A stretch of DNA of 35,104 nucleotides from an uncultured Clostridia bacterium (GTDB taxonomy: Bacteria > Bacillota > Clostridia > TANB77 > CAG-508), in NCBI GenBank assembly GCA_947624405.1, contig CANQKB010000004.1, forward strand, positions 1-35,104. Reading direction: 5' to 3'. The position numbers and the translations under genes are program-made. The notes beneath the pieces were generated by a model. That model was not told where the DNA came from. It saw only the letters and a list, made by a program, of their open reading frames with translations, and did not search any database. Shown here piece by piece: positions 8,896-18,255 of this stretch (its first letter is position 1; each line of letters begins with the position of its first letter).

Positions 8896-10125
8896 TTATA
8901 TTACCTCATTTATCTTTATATCTCTAACGTGTTCTATCTTTTCCCAATTTGTTTCTCTCTTGAACAAGCATTTAAAGTTTATTGCAATCCAACTTCCTAA
9001 GAATAATGGATAGAATATCAATCCCTTAATCATTGGACGAATTGGTCTTTTATCTAGTTTCATAATTAGGACTCCCGTTAGTATTGGTAAAATAAATGTG
9101 GGAATAAGATATCTAATATAACTTTGTATAAGGTCTAATTTTGTTATTGAATCTCCTATATATAATGTTGCATTTATTACAAGTAATAATATTGTAATAA
9201 CAAACATTGGAATACTTCCAAATATATATAGCAATCCATCAAAAGTTACTAAATTCTTTTTCTCTTTTACTGCACAAGCAAGTTTTTTGGTATATCTTTC
9301 CATACATTGAATATGACCAACTGTCCATCTAGAACGTTGTGACCAACTTTGCTTAAATCCAACTGGTTGTTCATCATATACTATTGCATCTGTTGCCCAG
9401 CCAAGTTTTCTTCCTGCAATTATTCTTTGAAGTGAAAACTCTATGTCTTCTGTTAAAGTATAAGTTTCCCAACCATTAGGTTTAATAACATCGAATTTAA
9501 CCATAAAGCCTGTTCCATTTATTAATGGAGACAACCCTAAATTGTATCTAGCTAAATGATAAAATCTATTCATCATCCAATAAAAAATTGCGTATCCAGA
9601 AGCAATCCAACTATCTGCAGGATTTTTAATGTCTCTATATCCTTGAACAACTTCTTCTCCTTGGCATAATTTTTTATTCATATTTTTTATAAAATTTTTA
9701 TCAACTATATTATCAGCATCAAATACACAGAAAGCATCATAATCTGCATTTTCTTCTATCTTTTTAGATAAAAACCATTGAAGTGCATGCCCTTTTGTAC
9801 GTCCTTCTATCGAATTTCTTTCAAGAACTAATGCTCCTGCTTTTTCTGCAATTTCTTTTGTATTATCAGTACAATTATCTGCAATTACATAAATATCTAA
9901 CAAATCCTTAGGATAATCTTGATTTTTTAAACTTTCTATCAAATTTCCTACAACCGATTCCTCATTATGAGCAGGAATGATTGCCATAAACTTATGATTT
10001 TTTTTAGTAATTAATGGCTTATCTTTTAATTTTACAAACGAACATATACTAATGAGCAATTGATATAACCAAAATATTGTTATTACCCAAATTATTGCTT
10101 GTTGTAATATATTCAAATATTCCAT
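8896..10125 (-). CDS. Processive-type family 2 glycosyltransferase, membrane-bound
   Basis: 409 aa. An N-terminal membrane helix is followed by a GT-A catalytic domain: FMAIIPAHNEE (nucleotide-binding start), IADNCTDNT, FDADN (DxD metal motif, about residue 150), TEDIEFS (catalytic TED, about 235) and QRSRW (Q/RxxRW, about 270), the set seen in cellulose/hyaluronan/poly-GlcNAc synthase relatives. Three or four C-terminal membrane segments follow. It therefore probably polymerises or adds an envelope polysaccharide at the inner face of the membrane. SD AAGGGG precedes the ATG. Monocistronic: own promoter (10202-10230), leader and terminator. No PilZ domain is seen in the protein. Confidence 0.9.
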   Translation of the reverse strand: MEYLNILQQAIIWVITIFWLYQLLISICSFVKLKDKPLITKKNHKFMAIIPAHNEESVVGNLIESLKNQDYPKDLLDIYVIADNCTDNTKEIAEKAGALVLERNSIEGRTKGHALQWFLSKKIEENADYDAFCVFDADNIVDKNFIKNMNKKLCQGEEVVQGYRDIKNPADSWIASGYAIFYWMMNRFYHLARYNLGLSPLINGTGFMVKFDVIKPNGWETYTLTEDIEFSLQRIIAGRKLGWATDAIVYDEQPVGFKQSWSQRSRWTVGHIQCMERYTKKLACAVKEKKNLVTFDGLLYIFGSIPMFVITILLLVINATLYIGDSITKLDLIQSYIRYLIPTFILPILTGVLIMKLDKRPIRPMIKGLIFYPLFLGSWIAINFKCLFKRETNWEKIEHVRDIKINEVI

Positions 10126-10140
10126 TTTTTACCCCTTTCT

Positions 10141-10198
10141 TATTGTATCTTCAAAGACTTATAGCCCTAGTGGTTTATTGGCATTTCGCCCCACGTTT
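10141..10198 (-). promoter_or_regulatory. Structured 5' leader of the GT2 gene (unidentified)
   Basis: The first bases of the predicted transcript are locally G-rich: GTGG (10194-10191) pairs CCAC (10173-10170), enclosing GGC (10190-10188) paired with GCC (10182-10180). A small TCTT/AAGA hairpin follows. I compared it by memory with the c-di-GMP, fluoride and preQ1 riboswitch consensus patterns and it fits none well. It may be a small regulatory RNA element or only a stabilising hairpin. Confidence 0.35.
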
Positions 10199-10201
10199 TT
10201 T

Positions 10202-10230
10202 ATTATACTATATTTTTACAAAAAAAGCAA
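10202..10230 (-). promoter_or_regulatory. SigA-type promoter for the GT2 gene
   Basis: On the minus strand TTGCTT (10230-10225), 17-bp spacer, TATAAT (10207-10202). Transcription would begin near 10196, about 70 bases before the ATG. Confidence 0.6.
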
Positions 10231-10307
10231 TTATTTCCTAAAAATTTATTAAATCTTTAATATTTAGAAGTTAGTGTATTAGATTTGTAACCTCTCACTT
10301 CTAACCT

Positions 10308-12407
10308 CTAATCCAATCCTTTGGCTGTAAGGTTAATTCTACCTTGCTCGTCAATCTCATAAACCTTAACTTTAACTGTATCTCCTACTTTTAGTACATC
10401 TTCAACCTTATTTATTCTTTTATCTGAAATCTTTGAAATATGAAGAAGTCCCTCTTTACCTCCTCCAACATCAACAAATGCACCAAAATTCATAATTCTA
10501 ACAACTTTACCTTGATAAACACCATTAACTTCTATTTCTCTAGTAATGTCATCAATCATAGCCAAAGCTTTTTCTCCTCTATCTTTGTCATTAGAATAAA
10601 TAAATACATTTCCGTCTTCTTGAATATCTATTTTTACTCCAGTTTCATCGATGATTTTATTAATCATTTTTCCACCAGGTCCAATAACATCTTTTATTTT
10701 ATCAACTTTTATTTTTGTTTGTGTTATTTTAGGTGCATATTTTGAAAGTTCAGCTCTTGGTTTATCAATTTGTTTCAACATAATTTCATCTAAGATATAT
10801 TCTCTTGCCTTCTTTGTTCTAGCAAAAGCTTCGTCAATAATATTATATGTCAAACCATCTATTTTTATATCTACTTGTATAGCAGTAATTCCTTTATGAG
10901 TTCCACCAACTTTAAAATCCATATCTCCAAAGAAATCTTCAATTCCTTGAATATCTGTAAGCATTATATATTTAGATGGATCTTCACTATCAGTAACAAG
11001 TCCTGTTGAAATACCTGCAACTGGAGCTTTTATTGGAACACCAGCATCCATCAATGCAAGCGTACTTCCACATATACTACCTTGAGATGTTGAACCATTT
11101 GAAGATAAAACTTCAGATACAACACGTATTGCATATGGGAATTCTTCTTCTGATGGAAGTACTGGAACAAGTGCTTTTTCTGCAAGGGCACCATGTCCAA
11201 TTTCACGTCTTCCTGGGCCTCTTGAAGTTCTTGCCTCTCCTACACTATATGATGGGAAATTATATTGATGCATATAACGTTTTGTAACTTCTTCGTCTAA
11301 TCCATCTAAATCTTGTGCTTCTGATAGCATACCAAGAGTTGCAATAGACATAACTTGTGTTTGTCCTCTTGTAAATATGGCACTACCATGTACTCTTGGT
11401 AAAATTCCTACTTCACAAGAAAGAGGTCTAATTTCATCTATTGCTCTTCCATCTGGACGTTTGTGTTCTTCATAAATCATTTTCCTAACGCATTTTTTCT
11501 CTAATTTGTAGATTATTTCTCCAATTTCTTGCTTATTTTCTTCTACAAATTCTTCTCCGTGTTTCTCAGTCAAAAATGCAGTAATATCTTCTGTTAATTT
11601 ATCTATATTAGCATCTCTTACTTCTTTGTCTTGAGCTTGTACATCTTCATACATTCTGTCTTTATATTCATTTTCAACTTCTGCATATAAATCCTCAGAT
11701 ACTGCAAAAGATTTATATTCAAACTTAGGCTTTCCAATTTCTTTTTGAATATCAGAAATAAATTTACAAATTTTTATAATCTCTTGATGTCCTTTTTTAA
11801 TAGCCTCAAGCATGATATCCTCTGGTATCTCATTAGCTCCAGCTTCAATCATAGTAACTTTATCTAAAGTACCAGCAACTGTAAGATTTAAATCAGTTTT
11901 AGCTCTTTGTTCAAGAGTAGGATTAATTATAATTTGTCCATCAACATATCCCACATTAACAGCAGCAGTAGGTCCTCCAAATGGTATATCTGATATTGCA
12001 AGTGCTGCTGAAGTACCAATCATAGCTGTAACTTCAGGTGAATTATCAGGTTCAACTGATAATACTGTTGCAATTACACAAACATCATTTCTAAAATCTT
12101 TTGGGAATAAAGGACGAATTGGTCTATCAATTGCCCTTGATGTTAAAATTGCCTTATCAGCAGGTTTTCCCTCTCTTTTTGTATATCCACCAGGGATTTT
12201 TCCAACTGAATAAAGTTTTTCTTCATAATCTACTGAAAGAGGGAAAAAATCTATTCCTTCCTTTGGCTCTTTAGAAGCTGTAACATTAACCATAACTACA
12301 GTTTCACCATATCTTACCATTACACTTCCATTAGCAAGTTCTGCAATTTTACCATTTTCTATTACTAATTTTCTTCCAGCAAGTTCTGTTTCAAAAGTTC
12401 TAAACAT
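10308..12407 (-). CDS. pnp: Polyribonucleotide nucleotidyltransferase (PNPase)
   Basis: 699 aa, the trimeric phosphorolytic 3'-5' exoribonuclease of mRNA decay. Two RNase PH domains (the first with GGYTKREGKP and AILTSRAIDRPIRPLFP, the second with RGQTQVMSIATLG and SNGSTSQGS, the phosphate-binding site), then a KH domain (IGPGGKMINKIIDETG, about residue 565) and an S1 domain (GKVVRIMNFGAFVDVGGGKEG). Full family length, SD AAGGAG before the ATG. It follows rpsO, the usual order. Confidence 0.97.
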   Translation of the reverse strand: MFRTFETELAGRKLVIENGKIAELANGSVMVRYGETVVMVNVTASKEPKEGIDFFPLSVDYEEKLYSVGKIPGGYTKREGKPADKAILTSRAIDRPIRPLFPKDFRNDVCVIATVLSVEPDNSPEVTAMIGTSAALAISDIPFGGPTAAVNVGYVDGQIIINPTLEQRAKTDLNLTVAGTLDKVTMIEAGANEIPEDIMLEAIKKGHQEIIKICKFISDIQKEIGKPKFEYKSFAVSEDLYAEVENEYKDRMYEDVQAQDKEVRDANIDKLTEDITAFLTEKHGEEFVEENKQEIGEIIYKLEKKCVRKMIYEEHKRPDGRAIDEIRPLSCEVGILPRVHGSAIFTRGQTQVMSIATLGMLSEAQDLDGLDEEVTKRYMHQYNFPSYSVGEARTSRGPGRREIGHGALAEKALVPVLPSEEEFPYAIRVVSEVLSSNGSTSQGSICGSTLALMDAGVPIKAPVAGISTGLVTDSEDPSKYIMLTDIQGIEDFFGDMDFKVGGTHKGITAIQVDIKIDGLTYNIIDEAFARTKKAREYILDEIMLKQIDKPRAELSKYAPKITQTKIKVDKIKDVIGPGGKMINKIIDETGVKIDIQEDGNVFIYSNDKDRGEKALAMIDDITREIEVNGVYQGKVVRIMNFGAFVDVGGGKEGLLHISKISDKRINKVEDVLKVGDTVKVKVYEIDEQGRINLTAKGLD

Positions 12408-12442
12408 ATTTATTACTCCTTATTTATTATCTTATAGACTTT

Positions 12443-12468
12443 TGAGGCGTTTAGTAACAAACGCCTCA
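12443..12468 (-). other. Stem-loop between rpsO and pnp
   Basis: Perfect 10-bp stem TGAGGCGTTT / AAACGCCTCA with a 6-base loop, 9 bases past the rpsO stop. No T-run follows on the minus strand, so termination is unlikely to be strong. A processing hairpin between rpsO and pnp is known from E. coli, where RNase III cleaves it during pnp autoregulation; a similar role here is inference. Confidence 0.6.
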
Positions 12469-12476
12469 TTAATAAA

Positions 12477-12740
12477 TTACTTTCTTAAATTTAATTTTTT
12501 AACTATTTCTTTATATCTGTCTTCATCTTTTTTAGATAAATAGTTTAAAAGATTTCTTCTCTTACCAACCATTTTTAAAAGTCCACGTCTTGAATGATTA
12601 TCTTTAACATGTATTTTTAAATGCTCTGTAAGTTCATTGATTCTTTCTGTTAAAAGAGCGATTTGTACCTCTGGTGAACCAGTATCTTTTTCATCTCTCT
12701 TATATGTTTCAATGATTTGTTGTTTTCTTTCCTTTGTCAT
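12477..12740 (-). CDS. rpsO: 30S ribosomal protein S15
   Basis: 87 aa, primary 16S rRNA-binding protein that organises the platform of the small subunit. Core motifs DTGSPEVQIALLTERI, KDNHSRRGLLKMVGKRR and LLNYL are intact. The open frame extends six codons upstream, but GTGGAGGTG in that stretch is the Shine-Dalgarno site, so ATG 12740 (MTKERKQQ) is the start. A hairpin upstream (12777-12802) may belong to its leader. Confidence 0.97.
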   Translation of the reverse strand: MTKERKQQIIETYKRDEKDTGSPEVQIALLTERINELTEHLKIHVKDNHSRRGLLKMVGKRRNLLNYLSKKDEDRYKEIVKKLNLRK

Positions 12741-12776
12741 AATTACACCTCCACTCAATTATTTGCCAATTTCCTA

Positions 12777-12802
12777 GCTTAAGAGGTGTTTATACCTTAA
12801 GC
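12777..12802 (-). promoter_or_regulatory. Hairpin in the leader of rpsO
   Basis: GCTTAAG / (C)TTAAGC inverted repeat enclosing an AGGTG-containing loop, 37 bases before the rpsO ATG. S15 leaders in Firmicutes can be autoregulatory; nothing more specific can be read here. Confidence 0.35.
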
Positions 12803-12885
12803 CACGAAAAAGGTAATTTTTAACACTTTTCTATTTTACTACATTTTAATTAAAAATGCAAGTACTTTGGGCAAAAACTTGAAAT

Positions 12886-13797
12886 TTATTCTTCTCCCAC
12901 AACTTCTACTTCAAGCTCAATCACCTTACCAGTCTTTTCAAAAACTGTACTTTTAACAAAATCAATCAAATCCAAAATATCTTTAGAAGAAGCATTGCCA
13001 TTATTGATTATAAAGCCAGCATGTTTTGTAGATACTTGAGCTCCACCAATTTGCTTTCCCTTAAGCCCACATTCATCTACAATTTTAGCAGTAATAAAAC
13101 CATCACCTCTTTTAAAAGTACTGCCTGCAGAAGGTTTATCAAAAGGTTGGTTTTCTTTCCTATATTTCAAATATTCTTGCATTTTTCTATTTATTTCATT
13201 TTTATCACCAGATTGCATTTTCAATGTACTTTCTAATATTATGTATTTTTTATTCGAAAATATGCTATTCCTGTATTCAAATTTATGCTGAGCTAAGTCA
13301 AATTCAAAAATATTGCCACTCATATCAATACATGAACTAGAAACAACAATATCTTTCATTTCTTTTCCATGTGCTCCTGCATTCATTCTAATTGCTCCAC
13401 CAATAGTTCCTGGTATTCCAGAAGCAAATTCAAAACCAGATATTTCCTCTTTTAACAATTTTTGTGCAATTTCTGGTACTTTGCATCCTGAACCACATGT
13501 AACAAAAATGTCTTTTCCTTGTATATTTATTTCAAATTTAGTAATATTTATTTGACATACGATTCCACGTATTCCTTTGTCAGTAACTAAAATATTACTC
13601 CCATTACCTAAAATAAATATTGGAATTTTATGTTTGTTAGATAGATTTATAACGTATTTTAAACTATCCACATTATCTATTTTCACAAAAATATCAGCTT
13701 TTCCTCCTGTTTTAAATGAAGTATGTTTTGACATTTCTTCATTTTCTTTAACATTTTCATTGCCAATATTTTCTTTTAATAGCTCTAAAATTCTCAT
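12886..13797 (-). CDS. murB: UDP-N-acetylenolpyruvoylglucosamine reductase
   Basis: About 303 aa flavoenzyme that reduces enolpyruvyl-UDP-GlcNAc to UDP-MurNAc for peptidoglycan. FAD-binding features: TSFKTGGKADIFV, LGNGSNILV and ASGIPGTIGGAIRMNAGAHG. The C-terminal domain has PSAGSTFKR (catalytic Ser, type II pattern) and GGAQVSTKHAGFIIN with a terminal catalytic Glu region. ATG 13797 is chosen because GGAAGG sits 6 bases before it; an in-frame GTG two codons earlier lies inside that site. Confidence 0.95.
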   Translation of the reverse strand: MRILELLKENIGNENVKENEEMSKHTSFKTGGKADIFVKIDNVDSLKYVINLSNKHKIPIFILGNGSNILVTDKGIRGIVCQINITKFEINIQGKDIFVTCGSGCKVPEIAQKLLKEEISGFEFASGIPGTIGGAIRMNAGAHGKEMKDIVVSSSCIDMSGNIFEFDLAQHKFEYRNSIFSNKKYIILESTLKMQSGDKNEINRKMQEYLKYRKENQPFDKPSAGSTFKRGDGFITAKIVDECGLKGKQIGGAQVSTKHAGFIINNGNASSKDILDLIDFVKSTVFEKTGKVIELEVEVVGEE

Positions 13798-13867
13798 TAA
13801 CACCTTCCTTTTATCTAATCACCAACAAATTCCCATTTTATAATTTATAAAACAATTATTACAAATA

Positions 13868-15262
13868 TTAAAATTCCATTTTTCCTTCTACATATTCAGC
13901 AATCTCATCTATTTTCATTCTTGTTTGTTCCATTGTATCTCTATCTCTAACTGTTACAGTATTATCATTTTCTGTATCAAAATCTATTGTTACACAATAT
14001 GGTGTACCAATTTCATCTTGTCTTCTATAACGCTTTCCAATACTACCAGAAGCATCATAATCACACATAAAATGTTTAGTAAGTTCTTGATATACTTCTT
14101 CTGCTTTTGGTGAAAGTTTCTTTGATAATGGTAATACAGCAACTTTATATGGTGCAAGTGCTGGATGTAATTTTAAAACTGTTCTTACATCTCCTTCTCC
14201 AATTTCTTCTTCACAATATCCATTGCAAAGAAAAGTAAGCATTGCCCTATCACAACCAAGAGATGGTTCAATACAATATGGTATATATCTTTCATTAGTT
14301 TCATCATCTAAATATGATAAATCAGTATTTGAACATTCCATATGCCTTTTTAAATCAAAATCAGTTCTATCTGCAATACCCCAAAGTTCTCCCCAACCAA
14401 ATGGGAATGCAAATTCTATATCTGTTGTTGCATTACTATAATGGCTTAATTCCTCTTTTTCATGGTCTCTTAATCTAATATTACCTTCACTCATACCAAG
14501 AGAAACTAAAAATTCTTTACAAAATTCTTTCCAATAACTATGCCATGTCAAATCTGTTCCTGGTTTACAGAAAAATTCTAATTCCATTTGTTCAAATTCT
14601 CTTGTTCTAAATATGAAGTTACCTGGTGTTATTTCATTTCTAAATGATTTACCAATTTGTGCAATTCCAAAAGGAATTTTCTTTCTTGAAGTTCTTTGCA
14701 CATTTTTAAAATTGATAAATATTCCTTGGGCTGTTTCTGGTCTCAAATATATTTCTGATTTAGCATCCTCTGTAACACCTTGGAAAGTTTTAAACATTAA
14801 ATTAAACTTTCTAATACCTGTGAAATTTTCTTTTCCACAATTTGGGCAAGTAATATGATGTACTTGCATATATGCAATCATTTTGTCATCTGGCCAACCG
14901 TCAACAACTTGCTCACAATTATTTTTATGCATCCATTCTTCAATTAATTTATCAGCTCTATGGCGAGTTTTACATTCTTTACAGTCAATCAATGGATCTG
15001 AAAATCCCCCAACATGACCTGATGCAACCCATACTTGTGGATTCATAAGTATAGCTGAATCTATACCAACATTTAATTTATTTTCTTGAATAAATTTTTT
15101 TCTCCATGCATTTTTGATATTATTCTTCAATTCAACTCCAAGTGGTCCATAATCCCATGAATTTGCAAGTCCACCGTAAATTTCAGAACCTGCATATATA
15201 TATCCTCTAGCCTTACATAAATTAACTAAAGTTTCCATATTTTCTAACATAGTAAAATTCAT
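13868..15262 (-). CDS. glyS: Glycyl-tRNA synthetase, homodimeric class II type
   Basis: 464 aa (alpha2 GlyQS type). Motifs: RGYIYAGSEIYGGLANSWDYGPLG near the start, a zinc-knuckle region with CPNCGKEN, class II motif 2 around FRNEITPGNFIFRTREFEQME, motif 3 in PSLGCDRAMLTFL, and a C-terminal anticodon-binding domain (APYKVAVLPL). It charges tRNA-Gly, the amino acid inserted at every CGG shift site in this window. No T-box leader is visible: only 58 bases separate it from the SecF-like gene. The ATG at 15262 has AAAGGA touching it; ATG 15250 (MLENMETL) is better spaced and may be the true start. Confidence 0.95.
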   Translation of the reverse strand: MNFTMLENMETLVNLCKARGYIYAGSEIYGGLANSWDYGPLGVELKNNIKNAWRKKFIQENKLNVGIDSAILMNPQVWVASGHVGGFSDPLIDCKECKTRHRADKLIEEWMHKNNCEQVVDGWPDDKMIAYMQVHHITCPNCGKENFTGIRKFNLMFKTFQGVTEDAKSEIYLRPETAQGIFINFKNVQRTSRKKIPFGIAQIGKSFRNEITPGNFIFRTREFEQMELEFFCKPGTDLTWHSYWKEFCKEFLVSLGMSEGNIRLRDHEKEELSHYSNATTDIEFAFPFGWGELWGIADRTDFDLKRHMECSNTDLSYLDDETNERYIPYCIEPSLGCDRAMLTFLCNGYCEEEIGEGDVRTVLKLHPALAPYKVAVLPLSKKLSPKAEEVYQELTKHFMCDYDASGSIGKRYRRQDEIGTPYCVTIDFDTENDNTVTVRDRDTMEQTRMKIDEIAEYVEGKMEF

Positions 15263-15320
15263 TCCTTTCTTGCTTTACTTTGAGGTCACACATAATTTAT
15301 AATGAAAAACTCAATTTTTC

Positions 15321-16004
15321 CTAATTTTTAGCTATAGTTTTAGAATAAATACTTGCACAAATTAGGCTTATTCCATATATAAATATTCCAAAAGAAATTA
15401 TATATTCATTTAAAGGTATTCTACATATTGCAATCAAACTTACATAAACGGCATTTATTGCCAAAATTAACGCCAAATTACTAAATAAAGCTTTTATAAT
15501 TCCATACTTTCTAGCATAAATAGTAAGCAATACAATTACTATAGCTAATGTAATTAACATAGGTTTAATATATACTTTTACCAAATCAAATGGATTTGTT
15601 TCAGGCATAACCGTTCCTATAATAATTTTACTTTCAGCAATTTTTGTTTCTTCTGTTTCAGTTGTTTCTTCAGTTTCTTCCGTGTTTTCATCATCTGCGA
15701 AAGTTGGATATTTTTCTTTTAATTTATTTTCAAAATTTTGAAATTGCTCGTCTGTTACTCCCTCAATATATATTTCTACACTTGATTTAAAATCATCTGA
15801 ATAACCAATCGTGTATGAAGCTCCTCCTAATACATCATCTGCTATTTGCTTTACATCACTTATATCAAAGCTTTCTTCAAATGGTATTCTAAGTCTTGTT
15901 TGCATTTTATATTTTTCTCCTAGATTAAAGCCAAAAATACATGCAACAATAACGCCTATTACTATAATTATAATTGTAAGTGGTATTATAAATTTATGTT
16001 TCAT
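15321..16004 (-). CDS. Reduced, divergent SecF-like membrane protein
   Basis: 227 aa. An N-terminal membrane helix and an extracytoplasmic domain with a SecF-like beta pattern (MQTRLRIPFEESFDISDVKQ) are followed by a Glu/Thr-rich linker near residues 110-120 and three C-terminal membrane segments, instead of the five expected after the first SecF periplasmic domain. It lies directly after a SecD-like gene, which supports the call. Its conserved SecF core motifs are not obvious, so function in protein export is inference. SD GGAGGA precedes the ATG. Confidence 0.55.
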   Translation of the reverse strand: MKHKFIIPLTIIIIVIGVIVACIFGFNLGEKYKMQTRLRIPFEESFDISDVKQIADDVLGGASYTIGYSDDFKSSVEIYIEGVTDEQFQNFENKLKEKYPTFADDENTEETEETTETEETKIAESKIIIGTVMPETNPFDLVKVYIKPMLITLAIVIVLLTIYARKYGIIKALFSNLALILAINAVYVSLIAICRIPLNEYIISFGIFIYGISLICASIYSKTIAKN

Positions 16005-16052
16005 TTCTATCCTCCATTTTCCATCGTGTATCTTTACACAATATCATTTAAT

Positions 16053-17486
16053 TTATTTTTCATGATGTGCTAAAAGCATTGTTCTCAATATCAAGAAATT
16101 AGAAATTGCTATACTTATCACTCCATAGAACAATGTTATACCAAAAGAATATGCTTTTACATTACTCATAAATGTAAATACAACTGCTATAATAATTGCA
16201 ATCACAATAAGGAGTATGTTTTTTAAGCAAGCATTTTTAAATGATGACCAAACACTCATTTCTTCGTTATTTATTAATCTTAAAACTTCAATTATTATAT
16301 AGCTATTAACTATTAATAACAATGCACCTGCCATAAAACTATTTATAGAAACCACAGTTCTTGTATATCTTACTAATAAGGCAAGTAAAGCACTTGCAAA
16401 AATGTATGATATAGTCATTATTAATCCATCAGCTTTATATTTTATTATTGAATATATAGCAATAATTGCAAATATAACTCCTACAATAATAGTTGCTATT
16501 TTTAATCCATTTTCTGCAAGATTTCCTCTAACTACTTCGCTATTTGTTATAGTATATGTTAAAGGCATTTCATCGTTATTTAATAACATTTCATACATTT
16601 GTCCTCTTTTCAAATATGTTTGTAAATCGTCTGTATTTGATGCTGAACCAATTGAAACAGGCAATTCTCCTGTTGTCATTTCTTCTCCAAAATATGTTGA
16701 ATTAAAGGTTTGTCCTTCTATTGTAATTGTTATAGTTTTTTGTTTTGATTCTTCACTCTCTGTATCTTCAGTATCTTCACTATTTTCTGCCTCATCTGTC
16801 TCATCAGTTGTTTCTGTTTCTTCTTCACTTTCTTCAACTTTTATATAATCTCTACTTATTTGTGCAAGTTTTTCTTTACCTGTTTTATTAAATTTGAAAT
16901 CTACATATACATTAATTGCACTTAAATTATCTGGATCTCGTCCATAAATTACAGAAACATTATCTAAATCACTTCTGTCCATTAATACATCACCAGTATC
17001 TGTATCTGTTATTTCAAAATCACCTTTAGCAGATAAATATTGTAAAGTTGTATCAGTATCTAATTCATCAGTAAGCTCAACTGCAAGATTTCCAGTTGCT
17101 TTATCAAGTCTTATTAAATAATTGTCTATCGCTAAAATTTTTAATCTTCCCTCTAAAATTTCTTTAGCTTTTTCATAATTTTCAAGTGTTCGTGTCCAGT
17201 CTGGATTTATTTTTGTTTCTTCTTTCTTATAATTATCTTCTGACTCACCTTCTGGAATTGAATCAACTTCCTTTCCATCTGCATCATAAATTTTTTCTTC
17301 CGTTGAATCATCGATTATAAAACTTGAAACTCTTTTATTTTTAAAATCTGAAGATAAAACATAATCTGGTAATTTACTTTTATATAAAATACCAGCCTCA
17401 TCTTTTGAATATACCCCTAAAAATGCTACTAATGCTATTAAAATAGTTAGTACAACACATAAAATGATTTTTAATTTTTTTTCCAC
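16053..17486 (-). CDS. Divergent SecD-like protein-export membrane protein
   Basis: 477 aa. One N-terminal membrane helix, a long extracytoplasmic region with the SecD P1-like block (AKEILEGRLKILAIDNYLIRL, then LSAKGDFEITDTDTG), an acidic Glu/Ser/Thr-rich insertion at about residues 255-285, and five C-terminal membrane helices laid out like SecD. The helix that normally carries the conserved Asp of SecD (GxxxDxxI) reads MAGALLLIVNSYIIIEVL, lacking that residue, so proton-driven activity is doubtful or changed. The frame starts with GTG 17486, 20 bases after the HD gene. It pairs with the SecF-like gene downstream. Confidence 0.7.
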   Translation of the reverse strand: MEKKLKIILCVVLTILIALVAFLGVYSKDEAGILYKSKLPDYVLSSDFKNKRVSSFIIDDSTEEKIYDADGKEVDSIPEGESEDNYKKEETKINPDWTRTLENYEKAKEILEGRLKILAIDNYLIRLDKATGNLAVELTDELDTDTTLQYLSAKGDFEITDTDTGDVLMDRSDLDNVSVIYGRDPDNLSAINVYVDFKFNKTGKEKLAQISRDYIKVEESEEETETTDETDEAENSEDTEDTESEESKQKTITITIEGQTFNSTYFGEEMTTGELPVSIGSASNTDDLQTYLKRGQMYEMLLNNDEMPLTYTITNSEVVRGNLAENGLKIATIIVGVIFAIIAIYSIIKYKADGLIMTISYIFASALLALLVRYTRTVVSINSFMAGALLLIVNSYIIIEVLRLINNEEMSVWSSFKNACLKNILLIVIAIIIAVVFTFMSNVKAYSFGITLFYGVISIAISNFLILRTMLLAHHEK

Positions 17487-17506
17487 TTCTTGTTACCATT
17501 CCTTTC

Positions 17507-18166
17507 TTACAACAATTTTGTATCATTTATTATTAATTCAAACCATATTTTTAAATATTTTGCTGCATATTTACTCATAATCATTCTATCTATAAAAATC
17601 TCGAAATAGTCTAGTACCGGACAAAGTTCTGTATCTATTGTTAAATCTAATGTTATTTTTCTTTCTTCTTTATTCATTACAAGTCTTGCATTTGTTACAG
17701 AATAATTTACTTTATCATGTTTATCGAACGTTCCAATATTCGTATTTACAACCCTATCTCTATGAACATCAGATTTATCTGCAAGTATTAAAGCAGCTGA
17801 AATATCACTAACTGCTGTACCTGTTTCTTCATCGTGATTTCCGATTGCCATCATAATTTCAGTTCTATCGCTTACATTCATTCCTACTTCTTTCAAAATG
17901 TTGTATGCAAGAATAGCACCTGAATGTGCATGATCTTTTCTATTTATACAATTTCCTATATCATGCAAATATCCAGCAATTTTTGCAAGTTCCACTCTCT
18001 CTTTTGGATAACCAAGAGCATTTAAAATCTCCCCTGCTCTTGTTGACACAATAGAAACATGCCTTATAGAGTGTTCTGTATAGCCTAATCCATTAAGTTG
18101 CTTTTGTGTACCTTCTATCAAAGCTTGTACCTCTTCGTTCTTCTTAACATCTTCTAATGTTATCAT
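17507..18166 (-). CDS. HD-domain phosphohydrolase
   Basis: 219 aa. The HD pattern is complete: H (HSIRHV), HD (GYLHDIGN), H (DHAHSG), NHDE and D (LILADKSDVHRDRV), the metal ligands of nucleotide or phosphate-ester hydrolases. The C-terminal part has no recognised domain. The substrate is unknown; relatives sit in operons with SecDF in Clostridia. SD GGAAG lies before the ATG. Upstream is the non-coding element at 18256-18470. Confidence 0.85.
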   Translation of the reverse strand: MITLEDVKKNEEVQALIEGTQKQLNGLGYTEHSIRHVSIVSTRAGEILNALGYPKERVELAKIAGYLHDIGNCINRKDHAHSGAILAYNILKEVGMNVSDRTEIMMAIGNHDEETGTAVSDISAALILADKSDVHRDRVVNTNIGTFDKHDKVNYSVTNARLVMNKEERKITLDLTIDTELCPVLDYFEIFIDRMIMSKYAAKYLKIWFELIINDTKLL

Positions 18167-18255
18167 ACATTACTTCCTTTCAATTAATATCCTTTAGAAT
18201 TTTATAACAAAATTATGAAAATTTCAATATATATTTAAAAAAAATTAGATTTCTG

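Noticed and set aside
11812..12213. Plus-strand open frame opposite pnp
   Set aside because: Antisense shadow of the conserved PNPase frame; no SD and no recognisable protein.
15263..15320. T-box leader before glyS
   Set aside because: Only 58 bases lie between the SecF-like stop and glyS, with no specifier hairpin or T-box sequence.
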